Of a DNA stretch of 64,000 nucleotides, positions 1 to 7,683 are shown piece by piece (position 1 is the stretch's first letter; the number at the start of each line of letters is the position of its first letter). The notes below the pieces were generated by a model. The model had not been told where the DNA came from and did no database searches. It saw nothing but the letters and a program-made list of their open reading frames with translations. The position numbers and the translations under genes are program-made. The stretch spans positions 1 to 64,000 of the forward strand of contig JADHPT010000004.1 in assembly GCA_016778305.1 (NCBI GenBank), given 5' to 3'. Origin of the DNA: Candidatus Poseidonia sp. Lineage in GTDB: Archaea > Thermoplasmatota > Poseidoniia > Poseidoniales > Poseidoniaceae.

Positions 1-2
1 TC

Positions 3-815
3 ACGGAGCCGATCATCAAGCGGTGGATTAAGCAATCCGAGTTGATGGTGTACGTTCACGACCCGAAGCGCGGCCTGCTAAGGCCTGTTCTCGAAGGTGA
101 GCGCCTCAGGTGGACCCTGAAGGAAAACCTCTCCGTTGATGCAACCCACTGGCTGGACGTGATTGAACCGCTGCTCACCAAGCAGGACATCGTATTTGAC
201 GTTGGGACAAACATTGGAACCATCGCCAACTGGTTGGCCAACCGCACCCAACATGTTCATGGGTTTGAGCCACACCCAGCCAATATCGAAATGACGAGGG
301 ACCAAATTGAGATTCGAAAAGCAAAAAACATCACACTTTCCCAACTCGCCCTTGGAAGTGAACCTGGTATACTTCAGCTTCACGTCAAAAGTTTCCACGG
401 CCACCATTCCCTCGGGGACACAGCCGCCAGCCCCACGGTGGAGAAAATCGATGTTGAGGTTGACACGGTGGACCGTTATTGCTTAACACACGGCATTGAA
501 CGAATTGATTTCCTCAAAATTGACGTTGAGGGTTTCGAAGACGCAGTCCTCCAAGGATCAACATCAATGTTGAAGAACCACAGCATCGGATTTGTCCTGT
601 TTGAACTTCGACATTCGATTCTTGCTTCCGTTGACAAACACAGCAAGGACATTTTCACTCCGCTGACCGAAAACGGCTACTCGGTCTTCACCCTTGACGG
701 AAGAACACTTACCGCCGACGAGTTAGAGAATCCATCGGATGGAGATTATTTGGCTGCGGTAAACCCTGAAGAGTTCGTGCCCCACTTAGGTACGTCAACG
801 GCGCTATTGTGTTGA
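3..815 (+). CDS. FkbM family methyltransferase (5' truncated by window edge)
   Basis: The frame is open to the left edge, so the true start probably lies outside the window; an internal TTG/ATG pair at 42-47 is the first possible start seen. The protein has the SAM-binding motif I VFDVGTNIG followed by GFEPHP and the late FkbM motif IDFLKIDVEGFE, the usual order in this family. FkbM proteins are SAM-dependent O-methyltransferases acting on sugars, glycans or polyketides; the substrate here cannot be read from the sequence. The C-terminus ends shortly after the methyltransferase fold. It converges on the winged-helix gene at 871-1188. The family call is firm and the substrate is unknown. Confidence 0.85.
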   Translation, partial: TEPIIKRWIKQSELMVYVHDPKRGLLRPVLEGERLRWTLKENLSVDATHWLDVIEPLLTKQDIVFDVGTNIGTIANWLANRTQHVHGFEPHPANIEMTRDQIEIRKAKNITLSQLALGSEPGILQLHVKSFHGHHSLGDTAASPTVEKIDVEVDTVDRYCLTHGIERIDFLKIDVEGFEDAVLQGSTSMLKNHSIGFVLFELRHSILASVDKHSKDIFTPLTENGYSVFTLDGRTLTADELENPSDGDYLAAVNPEEFVPHLGTSTALLC

Positions 816-834
816 AGCCGGCGGCATTTGTTGC

Positions 835-858
835 CTTAACAAACAAACCCCTGTTAAG
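835..858. terminator. Inverted repeat between convergent genes, possible terminator
   Basis: CTTAACA at 835-841 and TGTTAAG at 852-858 form a 7-bp inverted repeat with a 10-nt loop, midway between two convergent stop codons. There is no long T tract, so a terminator role is only suggested by position. Confidence 0.25.
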
Positions 859-870
859 TGGTAAAGGGCC

Positions 871-1188
871 TCACGATTGGCTCCACATGTCACACCATTC
901 ATACATTGATTGAATAATCGGTGCTAATGATTCAGACTTCTCTGTTAATCTATACGAAATTGACGTTGCCTCACTTATCTCTCGGCTCACTAAACCGTAT
1001 TTTTCAAGTTCATTCAACCGTCTTGAAACAGTTGTACCCGATGTATCTACGCTCAATTTGAGTTTCGTGAAACTCAGTGGATGACCTGCTTCATGCAGTA
1101 TCAAAAGAATGTGTAAGGACTTAGATTTTGTCAGCACATCGAGAAGTTCGTCAACTTTGGCGTATATTGGATCGCATTCAATTTCCAT
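871..1188 (-). CDS. Winged-helix transcriptional regulator (HxlR/ArsR-like)
   Basis: A 105-residue protein with one winged-helix domain: an N-terminal helix, then a recognition-helix region (SVDTSGTTVSRRLNELEKYG) and a wing with LVSREIS, followed by a short C-terminal helix. The arrangement fits HxlR- or MarR/ArsR-like repressors that act as DNA-binding dimers; no metal-binding cysteine cluster is present. It diverges from the surface-protein gene at 1292 with about 100 nt between the starts, so it could control that promoter, but this is inference. A TATA-like ATATAT lies at about 1205-1212, rather close to the start codon. Confidence 0.7.
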   Translation of the reverse strand: MEIECDPIYAKVDELLDVLTKSKSLHILLILHEAGHPLSFTKLKLSVDTSGTTVSRRLNELEKYGLVSREISEATSISYRLTEKSESLAPIIQSMYEWCDMWSQS

Positions 1189-1291
1189 ATCTAACCGACT
1201 CTACGATATATTGCTCAAATATGACTGATTTCAATGCTTAGTTACGCAGCTGTTACCATATGGTTAATCCATTAGAACTCATGGGGAACAC

Positions 1292-4200
1292 ATGCAGAAG
1301 GTGCCGAAGGCTTTTTTTGGTCCCGTACTATTGGCAGCAATATTGCTAGGCATCACCGTTTCACCAATACTAATGCAGAGTTCCATTCTCGAAGATTCAG
1401 ACCGTAGTTCGCGTCATTCAAGTCCAATTCAAACAACCATTTCACCTCCTTCTGGTTGGACCAGTGGCGGTGAAGAAATTACAATTACTGGAAGTGGTTT
1501 TACAGATCTCGCCTTCTCAAACACAACAGACGATGGAATCAACCACCAATGGGTGGAGACGACCATGGACTATTCTTTCCAAGCCGGCCGGTGGAATGCC
1601 GTTGCGGTTGATTCAAATGGCCATATCCATGTTGTGCAAATTAAGGATGGAAATTACGAAATCCGGCACAGTGTCAATGACGGAACCGGTTGGAATTCAG
1701 GAAAAATCAGCGATTGTGGTAGCACATATTGTTGGGACATTCACATGGTCATCGATGATAATGACCACCTGCACTTGGCCTACACAACATACACTCAATG
1801 GGCTGAAACGCTGGTCTACATGAACTACGATGGAACTACCTGGAACAGTACCACGGTTTCATCCTCCGCTCATTTTGGCCCAATCGGTATCGCAGTTGAC
1901 TCGAGCAACCATCCACACATCTCCTATGCTATAAACGGAGCAGATCAATGCGGTAACGGACTTCGCATTGCCTCTTACACCGGAACCGCTTGGTCACACG
2001 ATACTGTTGAGGTGGGAAATAACCGTGGTTGTGAGTCTGCCATTGTAATTGATGAAAGTGATAATATATACATCGCCTATCAAGATCGTAGTTCCTCTAA
2101 ATTGAAAATCGCAACGGATAAAAGTGGTTCTTGGGACTCCTATCTGGTGGATACAGGAACATCCCCGAGCAATTTGTATCCAGGGTACATGACATCGATG
2201 GCTATGGACCAACAAGGACAATTGCATATCGCTCACCAAGATAACAAAGAGTATGATTTACGATACTCGACAGGCGCCCCGAATAGCCAATGGACGACCA
2301 CCATAGTGGATGCAACTGGGCATACAGGTCGGGACCCCTCAATCGCAGTTGATGCTGCAGATCAACCTCATATTGTCTACCACACCTGGACTGGACAGAA
2401 TCTAAAATACGCAACAATCGACCCGGTTACGAGCAATTGGACCGTCAGTACACTTGCTAATAGTGGCGATGTAGGTGAGGGGAACTCTATTTTCATCGAT
2501 GAAAGCGGGGATATGCACGTTCCTTTTAGCGACGGAACGAGTGACGTCTTGAATTACGCAACAAAATCCACTGGCCTCAGCGAAACGATGGAAATCACCG
2601 TTCAATTCGGTCAATACGGATATGTGACTGGAACGGTTGTTGATGATACAACAATTACTGTAATGACACCAGTGTCTGGTTTGACGCCAGCGACAATTGA
2701 CATTACTCTTTGGGATAAAGATGACAATTCACATATTCTTTCCTCCTCTTTTGAGTTTATTTCTCAAGATGACCTTGACAACGATGGTGTGCTGAATGAG
2801 AATGATGATTGTCCAAATGATGCAGGCACTTCGACGGAAGATTTGACCGGTTGCCCAGATGATGATGAAGATGGTTATAGCAACGCAGGAGACGCTTTTC
2901 CTAGCGATGCAAGTGAAGCCTTGGACTCCGATGGCGATGGAGTAGGAGATAACACCGATGCATTCCCAAATGACGCCAATGAGACACTCGATTCTGACGG
3001 AGATGGAGTCGGAGATAACACTGATGCATTCCCAAATGATGCCAATGAAACACTCGATTCAGACGGAGATGGAGTAGGAGATAACACCGATGCATTCCCC
3101 AATAACGCCATTGAGACACTCGATTCAGACGGAGATGGAGTAGGAGATAATACTGATGCATTCCCAAATGACGCCAATGAGACACTCGATTCAGACGGAG
3201 ATGGAATTGGCGATAACAGCGATGCCTATCCCTTCATCAACAACGACTTGGATTCAGACGGCGACGGGTACGACAATTCAGTTGATGCATTCCCTGGTGA
3301 TCAAACCCAGTGGAATGATACCGACGGGGACGGCTACGGCGACAATCCAAATGGAACTGATGCCGATCTCTTTGTCAATCTCTCTACACAATGGTTTGAT
3401 GCCGATGGTGATGGCTATGGAGATAACTGGGGCAATACATCGTGGAATGCAACTCGATTATTTGTTTGGCCTGGGGTCTTTGTAGAGGGCGTAGTTATGG
3501 GTGATCATTGTCCAACTGAATTTGGCAATTCAACCGTGGATGGTTATTTTGGCTGTCTTGATATTGACGCTAACGGTGTTGCGGACATGTACGAGGATGA
3601 GATGACGAACGAAACAGAACCGACCACGAATTCAACCAATGAGACTGAATTCAGTGATTTTGACGGGGATGGCGTCCCGAACGATACCGACCTCTGCCCA
3701 ACCACAGTTGAGAATGGGTACGTCGACCTTGACGGTTGCCTCATTGACGAAGATGGTGACGGGATTGATGATTCCAAAGATGCATGCCCGGGCACTGAAT
3801 CCGGTGCTACCGTCAATGCCAATGGGTGTATTGTTGAAAATGAAGTTTCAAGAAGTTTTCTCCAAGCATTGAGTTCTGGTGAGCAAGGCGCAGTGGTTCA
3901 AACGGTTGGAGTTGGAGCTATCCTTGTTGCAATATTTGGATTCCTTCAAACCAACATGGTCGCTGCTTTGCTTCCAGATTCGATTCGATGGATTCGCGTC
4001 TTCCGATCGGATTCCAAACTGAACAAAGAGGAGATACGTGAATTGGAATATCTCAAATCACTCGTACAAACCTATTACGAAGATGGAGAGGTTTTGCGGG
4101 ATGAACTGTACCAACTCAAAGCTGAATTGACGGCACGTTACACAAATAGTGAGATCACTAAAGTCACGCTTGAAAAGTTAACCACCCTCATCACGGACGT

Positions 4201-4345
4201 ATTGAGCATGGATGAAAATGAGGTCAGCCGTATCGCTCATAACGATGACTACTTTGGTTTAGGAGGTTCAATCAACATCGATGAGCGCTCTGTATACCTG
4301 TCAGAAGACGCTTTGATGCAGGATGGTGAACGTGAGCATCTTTGA
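1292..4345 (+). CDS. Large surface protein: TIG domain split by a beta-propeller, TSP3 calcium repeats, C-terminal membrane anchor
   Basis: A 1017-residue exported protein. Residues 1-30 are a signal peptide. Residues 51-75 look like the first half of an IPT/TIG domain (PSGWTSGGEEITITGSGF). Residues about 85-427 hold seven repeats of the type DxxGHIHVxY, as in sialidase-like beta-propellers. Residues 431-490 give the second TIG half (VQFG, then TITVMTP). Residues 495-715 and 787-835 are thrombospondin type 3 repeats rich in DxDxDG, predicted to bind calcium. A membrane segment lies at about 866-894, followed by a charged cytoplasmic region with a coiled-coil-like stretch. The frame stops at TGA 4343-4345, but sensible coding sequence continues in the same frame to 4504, so the protein may be truncated. 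It is probably cell-surface; its ligand is unknown. Confidence 0.88.
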   Translation: MQKVPKAFFGPVLLAAILLGITVSPILMQSSILEDSDRSSRHSSPIQTTISPPSGWTSGGEEITITGSGFTDLAFSNTTDDGINHQWVETTMDYSFQAGRWNAVAVDSNGHIHVVQIKDGNYEIRHSVNDGTGWNSGKISDCGSTYCWDIHMVIDDNDHLHLAYTTYTQWAETLVYMNYDGTTWNSTTVSSSAHFGPIGIAVDSSNHPHISYAINGADQCGNGLRIASYTGTAWSHDTVEVGNNRGCESAIVIDESDNIYIAYQDRSSSKLKIATDKSGSWDSYLVDTGTSPSNLYPGYMTSMAMDQQGQLHIAHQDNKEYDLRYSTGAPNSQWTTTIVDATGHTGRDPSIAVDAADQPHIVYHTWTGQNLKYATIDPVTSNWTVSTLANSGDVGEGNSIFIDESGDMHVPFSDGTSDVLNYATKSTGLSETMEITVQFGQYGYVTGTVVDDTTITVMTPVSGLTPATIDITLWDKDDNSHILSSSFEFISQDDLDNDGVLNENDDCPNDAGTSTEDLTGCPDDDEDGYSNAGDAFPSDASEALDSDGDGVGDNTDAFPNDANETLDSDGDGVGDNTDAFPNDANETLDSDGDGVGDNTDAFPNNAIETLDSDGDGVGDNTDAFPNDANETLDSDGDGIGDNSDAYPFINNDLDSDGDGYDNSVDAFPGDQTQWNDTDGDGYGDNPNGTDADLFVNLSTQWFDADGDGYGDNWGNTSWNATRLFVWPGVFVEGVVMGDHCPTEFGNSTVDGYFGCLDIDANGVADMYEDEMTNETEPTTNSTNETEFSDFDGDGVPNDTDLCPTTVENGYVDLDGCLIDEDGDGIDDSKDACPGTESGATVNANGCIVENEVSRSFLQALSSGEQGAVVQTVGVGAILVAIFGFLQTNMVAALLPDSIRWIRVFRSDSKLNKEEIRELEYLKSLVQTYYEDGEVLRDELYQLKAELTARYTNSEITKVTLEKLTTLITDVLSMDENEVSRIAHNDDYFGLGGSINIDERSVYLSEDALMQDGEREHL
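2924..3187 (+). repeat. Four near-identical 66-bp coding repeats (TSP3)
   Basis: Four consecutive 66-bp units starting at 2924, 2990, 3056 and 3122 each encode DSDGDGVGDNTDAFPNDANE followed by TL with one or two changes. Weaker copies flank them on both sides. The units keep the reading frame, so copy-number change by slippage or recombination would lengthen or shorten the calcium-binding stalk without breaking the gene. Confidence 0.9.
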
Positions 4346-4504
4346 GACAATAGTAACGTGGTCCAATCCAACCACCCCATCAAGGAACTCAACGGTCAAA
4401 TCAGTGAAAGTGACGGGCACGAATACCTTCAGTATCCTGCTGGAAGTGGAGCATGGTATTACCGCAACCGTTCAACAGGTGAATGGATGGAATGGGCGCA
4501 ATGA
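4346..4504 (+). other. In-frame continuation of the surface protein beyond TGA
   Basis: Directly after the TGA at 4343-4345 the same reading frame stays open for 52 codons, to a TGA at 4502-4504. Its translation ends in EYLQYPAGSGAWYYRNR and then STGEWMEWAQ, an aromatic tail that looks like a small W-Y-x-GEW-x-W domain and not like random sequence. The giant kelch protein at 7684-12387 ends in a comparable aromatic tail (EYEYTPDATYYV, then GRW). Most simply this is the true C-terminus, separated by a nonsense mutation or a sequencing error; UGA readthrough is the more unusual option. Confidence 0.65.
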
Positions 4505-4573
4505 GCGTGACTCAATCCAGCCTCATGTACACAAAATAAGTGAATATACTGACTCGTAAGGTTGGTTGCTTAA

Positions 4574-4590
4574 TGCCATAGAATATGGCA
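4574..4590. terminator. Short inverted repeat between convergent genes
   Basis: TGCCATA, GAA, TATGGCA form a 7-bp stem with a 3-nt loop between the surface-protein gene and the convergent DsrE gene. It is AT-rich on both sides but lacks a T tract, so terminator function is only a possibility. Confidence 0.25.
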
Positions 4591-4596
4591 CTATAT

Positions 4597-4950
4597 TCAA
4601 AAGGTCATGACTTTTTCAGAAGAGGCAACCCAAGATGCGCATTCCGCCATGGTTGACTTCAAACCTTCATCATAGTAGGGTTGACCCTTCCGTATTCCAC
4701 AACGACTCTGACACGTGCCGCAAACTTTCACAGCCACCCCTTTTCCAATCAGGTTACGAAGCATTTCAACCATGTCCTCATGGCCTTCTGGGGGCAAGAT
4801 GCCATCCCTGGCAAGGTCAACTGAATCGTTCATGAGGAAGATACGTACTTCATGCCCGTCTCCGTGTAGTTGTCGTGCAAGGCGCAGGGCATTCCATGTA
4901 ACATCAGTTCCGTCGTAGGGCTGTTGATTGAGGATGAACATCATCGGCAT
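4597..4950 (-). CDS. DsrE/DsrF-like sulfur-relay family protein
   Basis: About 117 residues with the DsrE fold pattern: N-terminal MFILNQQPYDGTDVTWNALR, a central VRIFLMNDSVDLA strand and the C-terminal VCGTCQSRCGI with three cysteines. DsrE/TusD-type proteins carry persulfide sulfur on a conserved cysteine; archaeal members often occur alone and their partner is unknown. The ATG at 4950 is preferred over the upstream GTG at 4959 because a TATA-like element (TTTATTG on the minus strand, 4973-4980) lies 26 nt upstream, consistent with a leaderless transcript. No dissimilatory sulfur genes are nearby, so a role in thiolation or redox is more likely than sulfur respiration. Confidence 0.8.
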   Translation of the reverse strand: MPMMFILNQQPYDGTDVTWNALRLARQLHGDGHEVRIFLMNDSVDLARDGILPPEGHEDMVEMLRNLIGKGVAVKVCGTCQSRCGIRKGQPYYDEGLKSTMAECASWVASSEKVMTF

Positions 4951-5017
4951 ATAGGGCACTTAAGAGGCGGGTCAATAAATGCAATCAATGCAGAACTTGA
5001 CCTTGAAGGCAAGCTCT

Positions 5018-7534
5018 TCATTCAATTTGTTCGCCTTCGAGGATTTCCTCGTCCTCTTGGCCGTTTCTGACAATCACGGTCGTAGCGACTCCAAGAGCAA
5101 TGAGCAGAAGGAAAACGATGATCAAAGCATTGTCCTGAATCGCATCGGCCATCGAAGCAAAGAAACCACCGTCATCTTCACCACCATTCATGCTCTTGGG
5201 TTGGATCAGTTGGACAACAGCGTATTGGTCGTATGCCCCGCGGGTATAGGTCAACATGCCTTCCATTGAATCATCATACACTTCTGATGGTGCGATTGGA
5301 TTCAAGTCCGAGTAGAAGTCTGGACGCTGGTCAAATTGTACGTTCACGGGTTCACTCAAGGCTAACGTAAGCACGACGTCAACGGTGTAAGGGATTCGTG
5401 ACTCAAAGAATTCTGGGTCATCAATGAAGCCGAAAAGCGTCACGGCTTGACCCGTAACATCGAAATGAGCCCATTGGCCCCATGCGGATGAATCAACGTC
5501 AAGGTCGTAATACCACGTGTCTGCAACACGTGAACCCTGTCCCTGTGCATCGTTACTGCCGTCGTCACCGAGATCGATTTCAAGTTGCACAGAGCCCGCT
5601 TGCCCGCTATCAAGTTCGAATTCAGTCGCACTAAAGGTTGCCTCAAGTCGCTCTGTTCCGTTAGGAATCCACACATAGTGAGAATCTTCAGTATAGTAGA
5701 CTGCACCTGTTTGTCCGTTGTTGAAATGGTTCCAGTCACCTTTCCAGGAGTGACCCAAGCGATCGGTGCTAAGCGACACGGTGGTTTCAGTCATCATGGC
5801 TTCGTAAATCTCCCAGGCATCCCACACGGTGTATTCTGGGTGGTCAATCATTCCGTCCCCGTCCTGGTCACGCATCAACTGCAAGGTGCGTGCGAGGGCG
5901 ACTGCAGCGTCGGTGTCGGTCAAACCGTGTCCGACTCGCCAGTCGTGGCACTCACCCGTAGCGCTGATGTAGCACTCTGTTGGTATATCGCTGCATGCAT
6001 CGTCGGAATTTCCATCCTCACAGGAATTCTCCATGCCCTCGTAAGTGGCCGTCAATTCCAAGATAAGTTCAACTTCGTGAATTCGACTGTAATTGGCAGT
6101 CTCCCAATCTTCGAATTGTCCATACGCTGCAGTCCCTTCTCCGCCGACGATACTGTCGCCAAAGTCGTGATCCTCACGGTGGTAATCTGCCACACCCAAA
6201 GACGGTGCGACATTGATGAGCAAGCCGGCCATTCCACCAACGTGAGGTGTTGCCATGGAAGTACCCGAGATGGCCATGTAATAGAGGTCGCCTTGGGTTC
6301 GAGTAGATGCATCAATGGCAGTGCCTCGAGGAGCAGTCGCCCAAATATCGCGCCCCGGGGCTCCTACATCTGGCCATGTATGCTGTTGGTTCATGCAACC
6401 TCGTGAAGAAAAAGATGTGACAGCAGTGCCGTCGTGGGTCAAGGCAGCCACCGAAATCGCAGAGGGCGTATTTGCGTAGACGTTGGTCTTCAACCCGCCA
6501 GCACATTCACCTCCTGAGCCACCTGAGTTTGAGGCAGCAAAGATGACGGCTACACCGTTTTCGTAGGTGAGACGGTCTGTGAGTTGTGCAATGACGCCGT
6601 TGGGGTCGTAGTCACCATCCGTTCCCCACGAATTGGAGACGACTCGAACGTGGTGGTTGTTTTGCCCCGGTGTGGAGTGCGCAAAGGTCCATTCAAGGCC
6701 TTGTTCAGCAGCGAAGATGGAGGCACCGTCGCCCGTTCCCAGAGCGACCATTTGACCGCCTTTTGCGACACCAGCACGACGGCCACCGGAAGCGTCACCG
6801 TTGCCAGCAATGGTCCCACCTACGTGGGTTCCGTGACCAGAGGATGTATCTGAGTTTCGAGTCTCAGTCCATTGAATTCCATCAAATTTCGCCGAATAAA
6901 TGACCTTCTCTCCCACCCAAGGTTCGAGGTAGTCAAAATCCGGGTGTCCAGCGTCAACGCCGGTATCGAGGTCAACAATGGCCGTACCGTCGCCGTCCCA
7001 TTCGGTGAATGAAAGGTCGGTTTCGTACTCCACATCGCCCTGTGGAGAGATGATAATTCGGTCCCATGAAGTCGTAGCCTTCACGATGTGCGTTGTTTCA
7101 TGCATCATAATGCCAACTTCGCCTTCATCAAGACTTGACGGATCCATGCCACCGTATTCTGATGGCAGATAGAAGAAATCCAATTCCTTGTTGAGTTCCA
7201 GATACTCTACACGTTCCCACATTGATAGACTCCTTAGGTCTGTGAGTGTACCTTCAACCAAACCACCGTCGACCAAGGGGGCTTCGCCAAGCAGCGTCAT
7301 TCTGTATGCTTCAATGACTTCACGGTCCTCTTCGGTCATAGGAGAATTGAGTTGGAAAATGACTTCAACAAGCGTCGAACCATCGCTGTCGACGAGTTTA
7401 TCGAGCAGATCCGTATTCATTTTGGTGGTATCTCCGTATGGATTCATGCCGTCTGCAACAGGTGCCGCAGTGGCCCCGAGCATGAGTGCCTGCATCAAAA
7501 CCGCAAGTAGAACAAAGCGTCGCTGTTGTCGCAT
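5018..7534 (-). CDS. Secreted, membrane-anchored subtilisin-like serine protease (S8)
   Basis: An 838-residue exported peptidase. A signal peptide (MRQQRRFVLLAVLMQALMLG) is followed by a propeptide region and the S8 catalytic domain: Asp190 in DLDTGVDAGHP, His234 in GHGTHVGG, oxyanion Asn336 in AASNSGG and Ser426 in SGTSMATPHVGG (numbered from the ATG at 7534). A long beta-rich C-terminal region precedes a single membrane helix (ALIIVFLLLIALGVATTVIV) and an acidic cytoplasmic tail. A longer frame reaches 7633, but the ATG at 7534 begins the signal peptide, has GGGAGG about 10 nt upstream, and a TATA-like ATTATAA centred 27 nt upstream. It diverges from the giant kelch protein and is likely to degrade external protein. 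Confidence 0.93.
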   Translation of the reverse strand: MRQQRRFVLLAVLMQALMLGATAAPVADGMNPYGDTTKMNTDLLDKLVDSDGSTLVEVIFQLNSPMTEEDREVIEAYRMTLLGEAPLVDGGLVEGTLTDLRSLSMWERVEYLELNKELDFFYLPSEYGGMDPSSLDEGEVGIMMHETTHIVKATTSWDRIIISPQGDVEYETDLSFTEWDGDGTAIVDLDTGVDAGHPDFDYLEPWVGEKVIYSAKFDGIQWTETRNSDTSSGHGTHVGGTIAGNGDASGGRRAGVAKGGQMVALGTGDGASIFAAEQGLEWTFAHSTPGQNNHHVRVVSNSWGTDGDYDPNGVIAQLTDRLTYENGVAVIFAASNSGGSGGECAGGLKTNVYANTPSAISVAALTHDGTAVTSFSSRGCMNQQHTWPDVGAPGRDIWATAPRGTAIDASTRTQGDLYYMAISGTSMATPHVGGMAGLLINVAPSLGVADYHREDHDFGDSIVGGEGTAAYGQFEDWETANYSRIHEVELILELTATYEGMENSCEDGNSDDACSDIPTECYISATGECHDWRVGHGLTDTDAAVALARTLQLMRDQDGDGMIDHPEYTVWDAWEIYEAMMTETTVSLSTDRLGHSWKGDWNHFNNGQTGAVYYTEDSHYVWIPNGTERLEATFSATEFELDSGQAGSVQLEIDLGDDGSNDAQGQGSRVADTWYYDLDVDSSAWGQWAHFDVTGQAVTLFGFIDDPEFFESRIPYTVDVVLTLALSEPVNVQFDQRPDFYSDLNPIAPSEVYDDSMEGMLTYTRGAYDQYAVVQLIQPKSMNGGEDDGGFFASMADAIQDNALIIVFLLLIALGVATTVIVRNGQEDEEILEGEQIE

Positions 7535-7557
7535 GGTTATTTTTGCCTCCCGTTGTC

Positions 7558-7564
7558 TTATAAT
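7558..7564 (-). promoter_or_regulatory. TATA-like box of the subtilase gene
   Basis: ATTATAA on the minus strand is centred 27 nt upstream of the ATG at 7534. That spacing would give a leaderless mRNA and leave the GGAGG motif upstream of the transcript start. The element is predicted from spacing only. Confidence 0.4.
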
Positions 7565-7650
7565 CGTGGTGGTAATTTGCAGAGCGTCTAAAAATATCAT
7601 TTTCAAGCAACACGCCATGCTGCATGGAAGCATCCATAACGAAACCGAGA

Positions 7651-7660
7651 AGGATATACA
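7651..7660 (+). promoter_or_regulatory. TATA-like box of the giant kelch protein gene
   Basis: AGGATATACA is centred about 27 nt upstream of the ATG at 7684, fitting a leaderless archaeal promoter. It supports choosing 7684 over the upstream in-frame ATG at 7624. Confidence 0.45.
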
Positions 7661-7683
7661 AACTGGTAGGTGATGGCTCGAGT

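Noticed and set aside
1205-1212. ATATAT upstream of the winged-helix regulator as its TATA box
   Set aside because: Its centre is only about 20 nt before the ATG at 1188, which would place the transcript start inside the gene unless the true start is further in.
2875-3185. Long minus-strand open frames across the TSP3 repeats
   Set aside because: They mirror the 66-bp coding repeats, giving a repeated low-complexity protein with no family features; the plus-strand frame has the signal peptide, domains and calcium motifs.
2924-3187. Tandem repeats considered as a CRISPR array
   Set aside because: The units are directly adjacent, contain no spacers, keep the reading frame and encode calcium-binding repeats.
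4343-4345. TGA read as selenocysteine
   Set aside because: No SECIS-like structure was seen, the neighbouring residues show no redox motif, and the protein family would not need selenocysteine.
4323-4559. A 78-residue plus-strand frame overlapping the end of the surface protein
   Set aside because: It is in another frame and has no recognisable motif; the continuation of the surface-protein frame to 4504 is far more protein-like.
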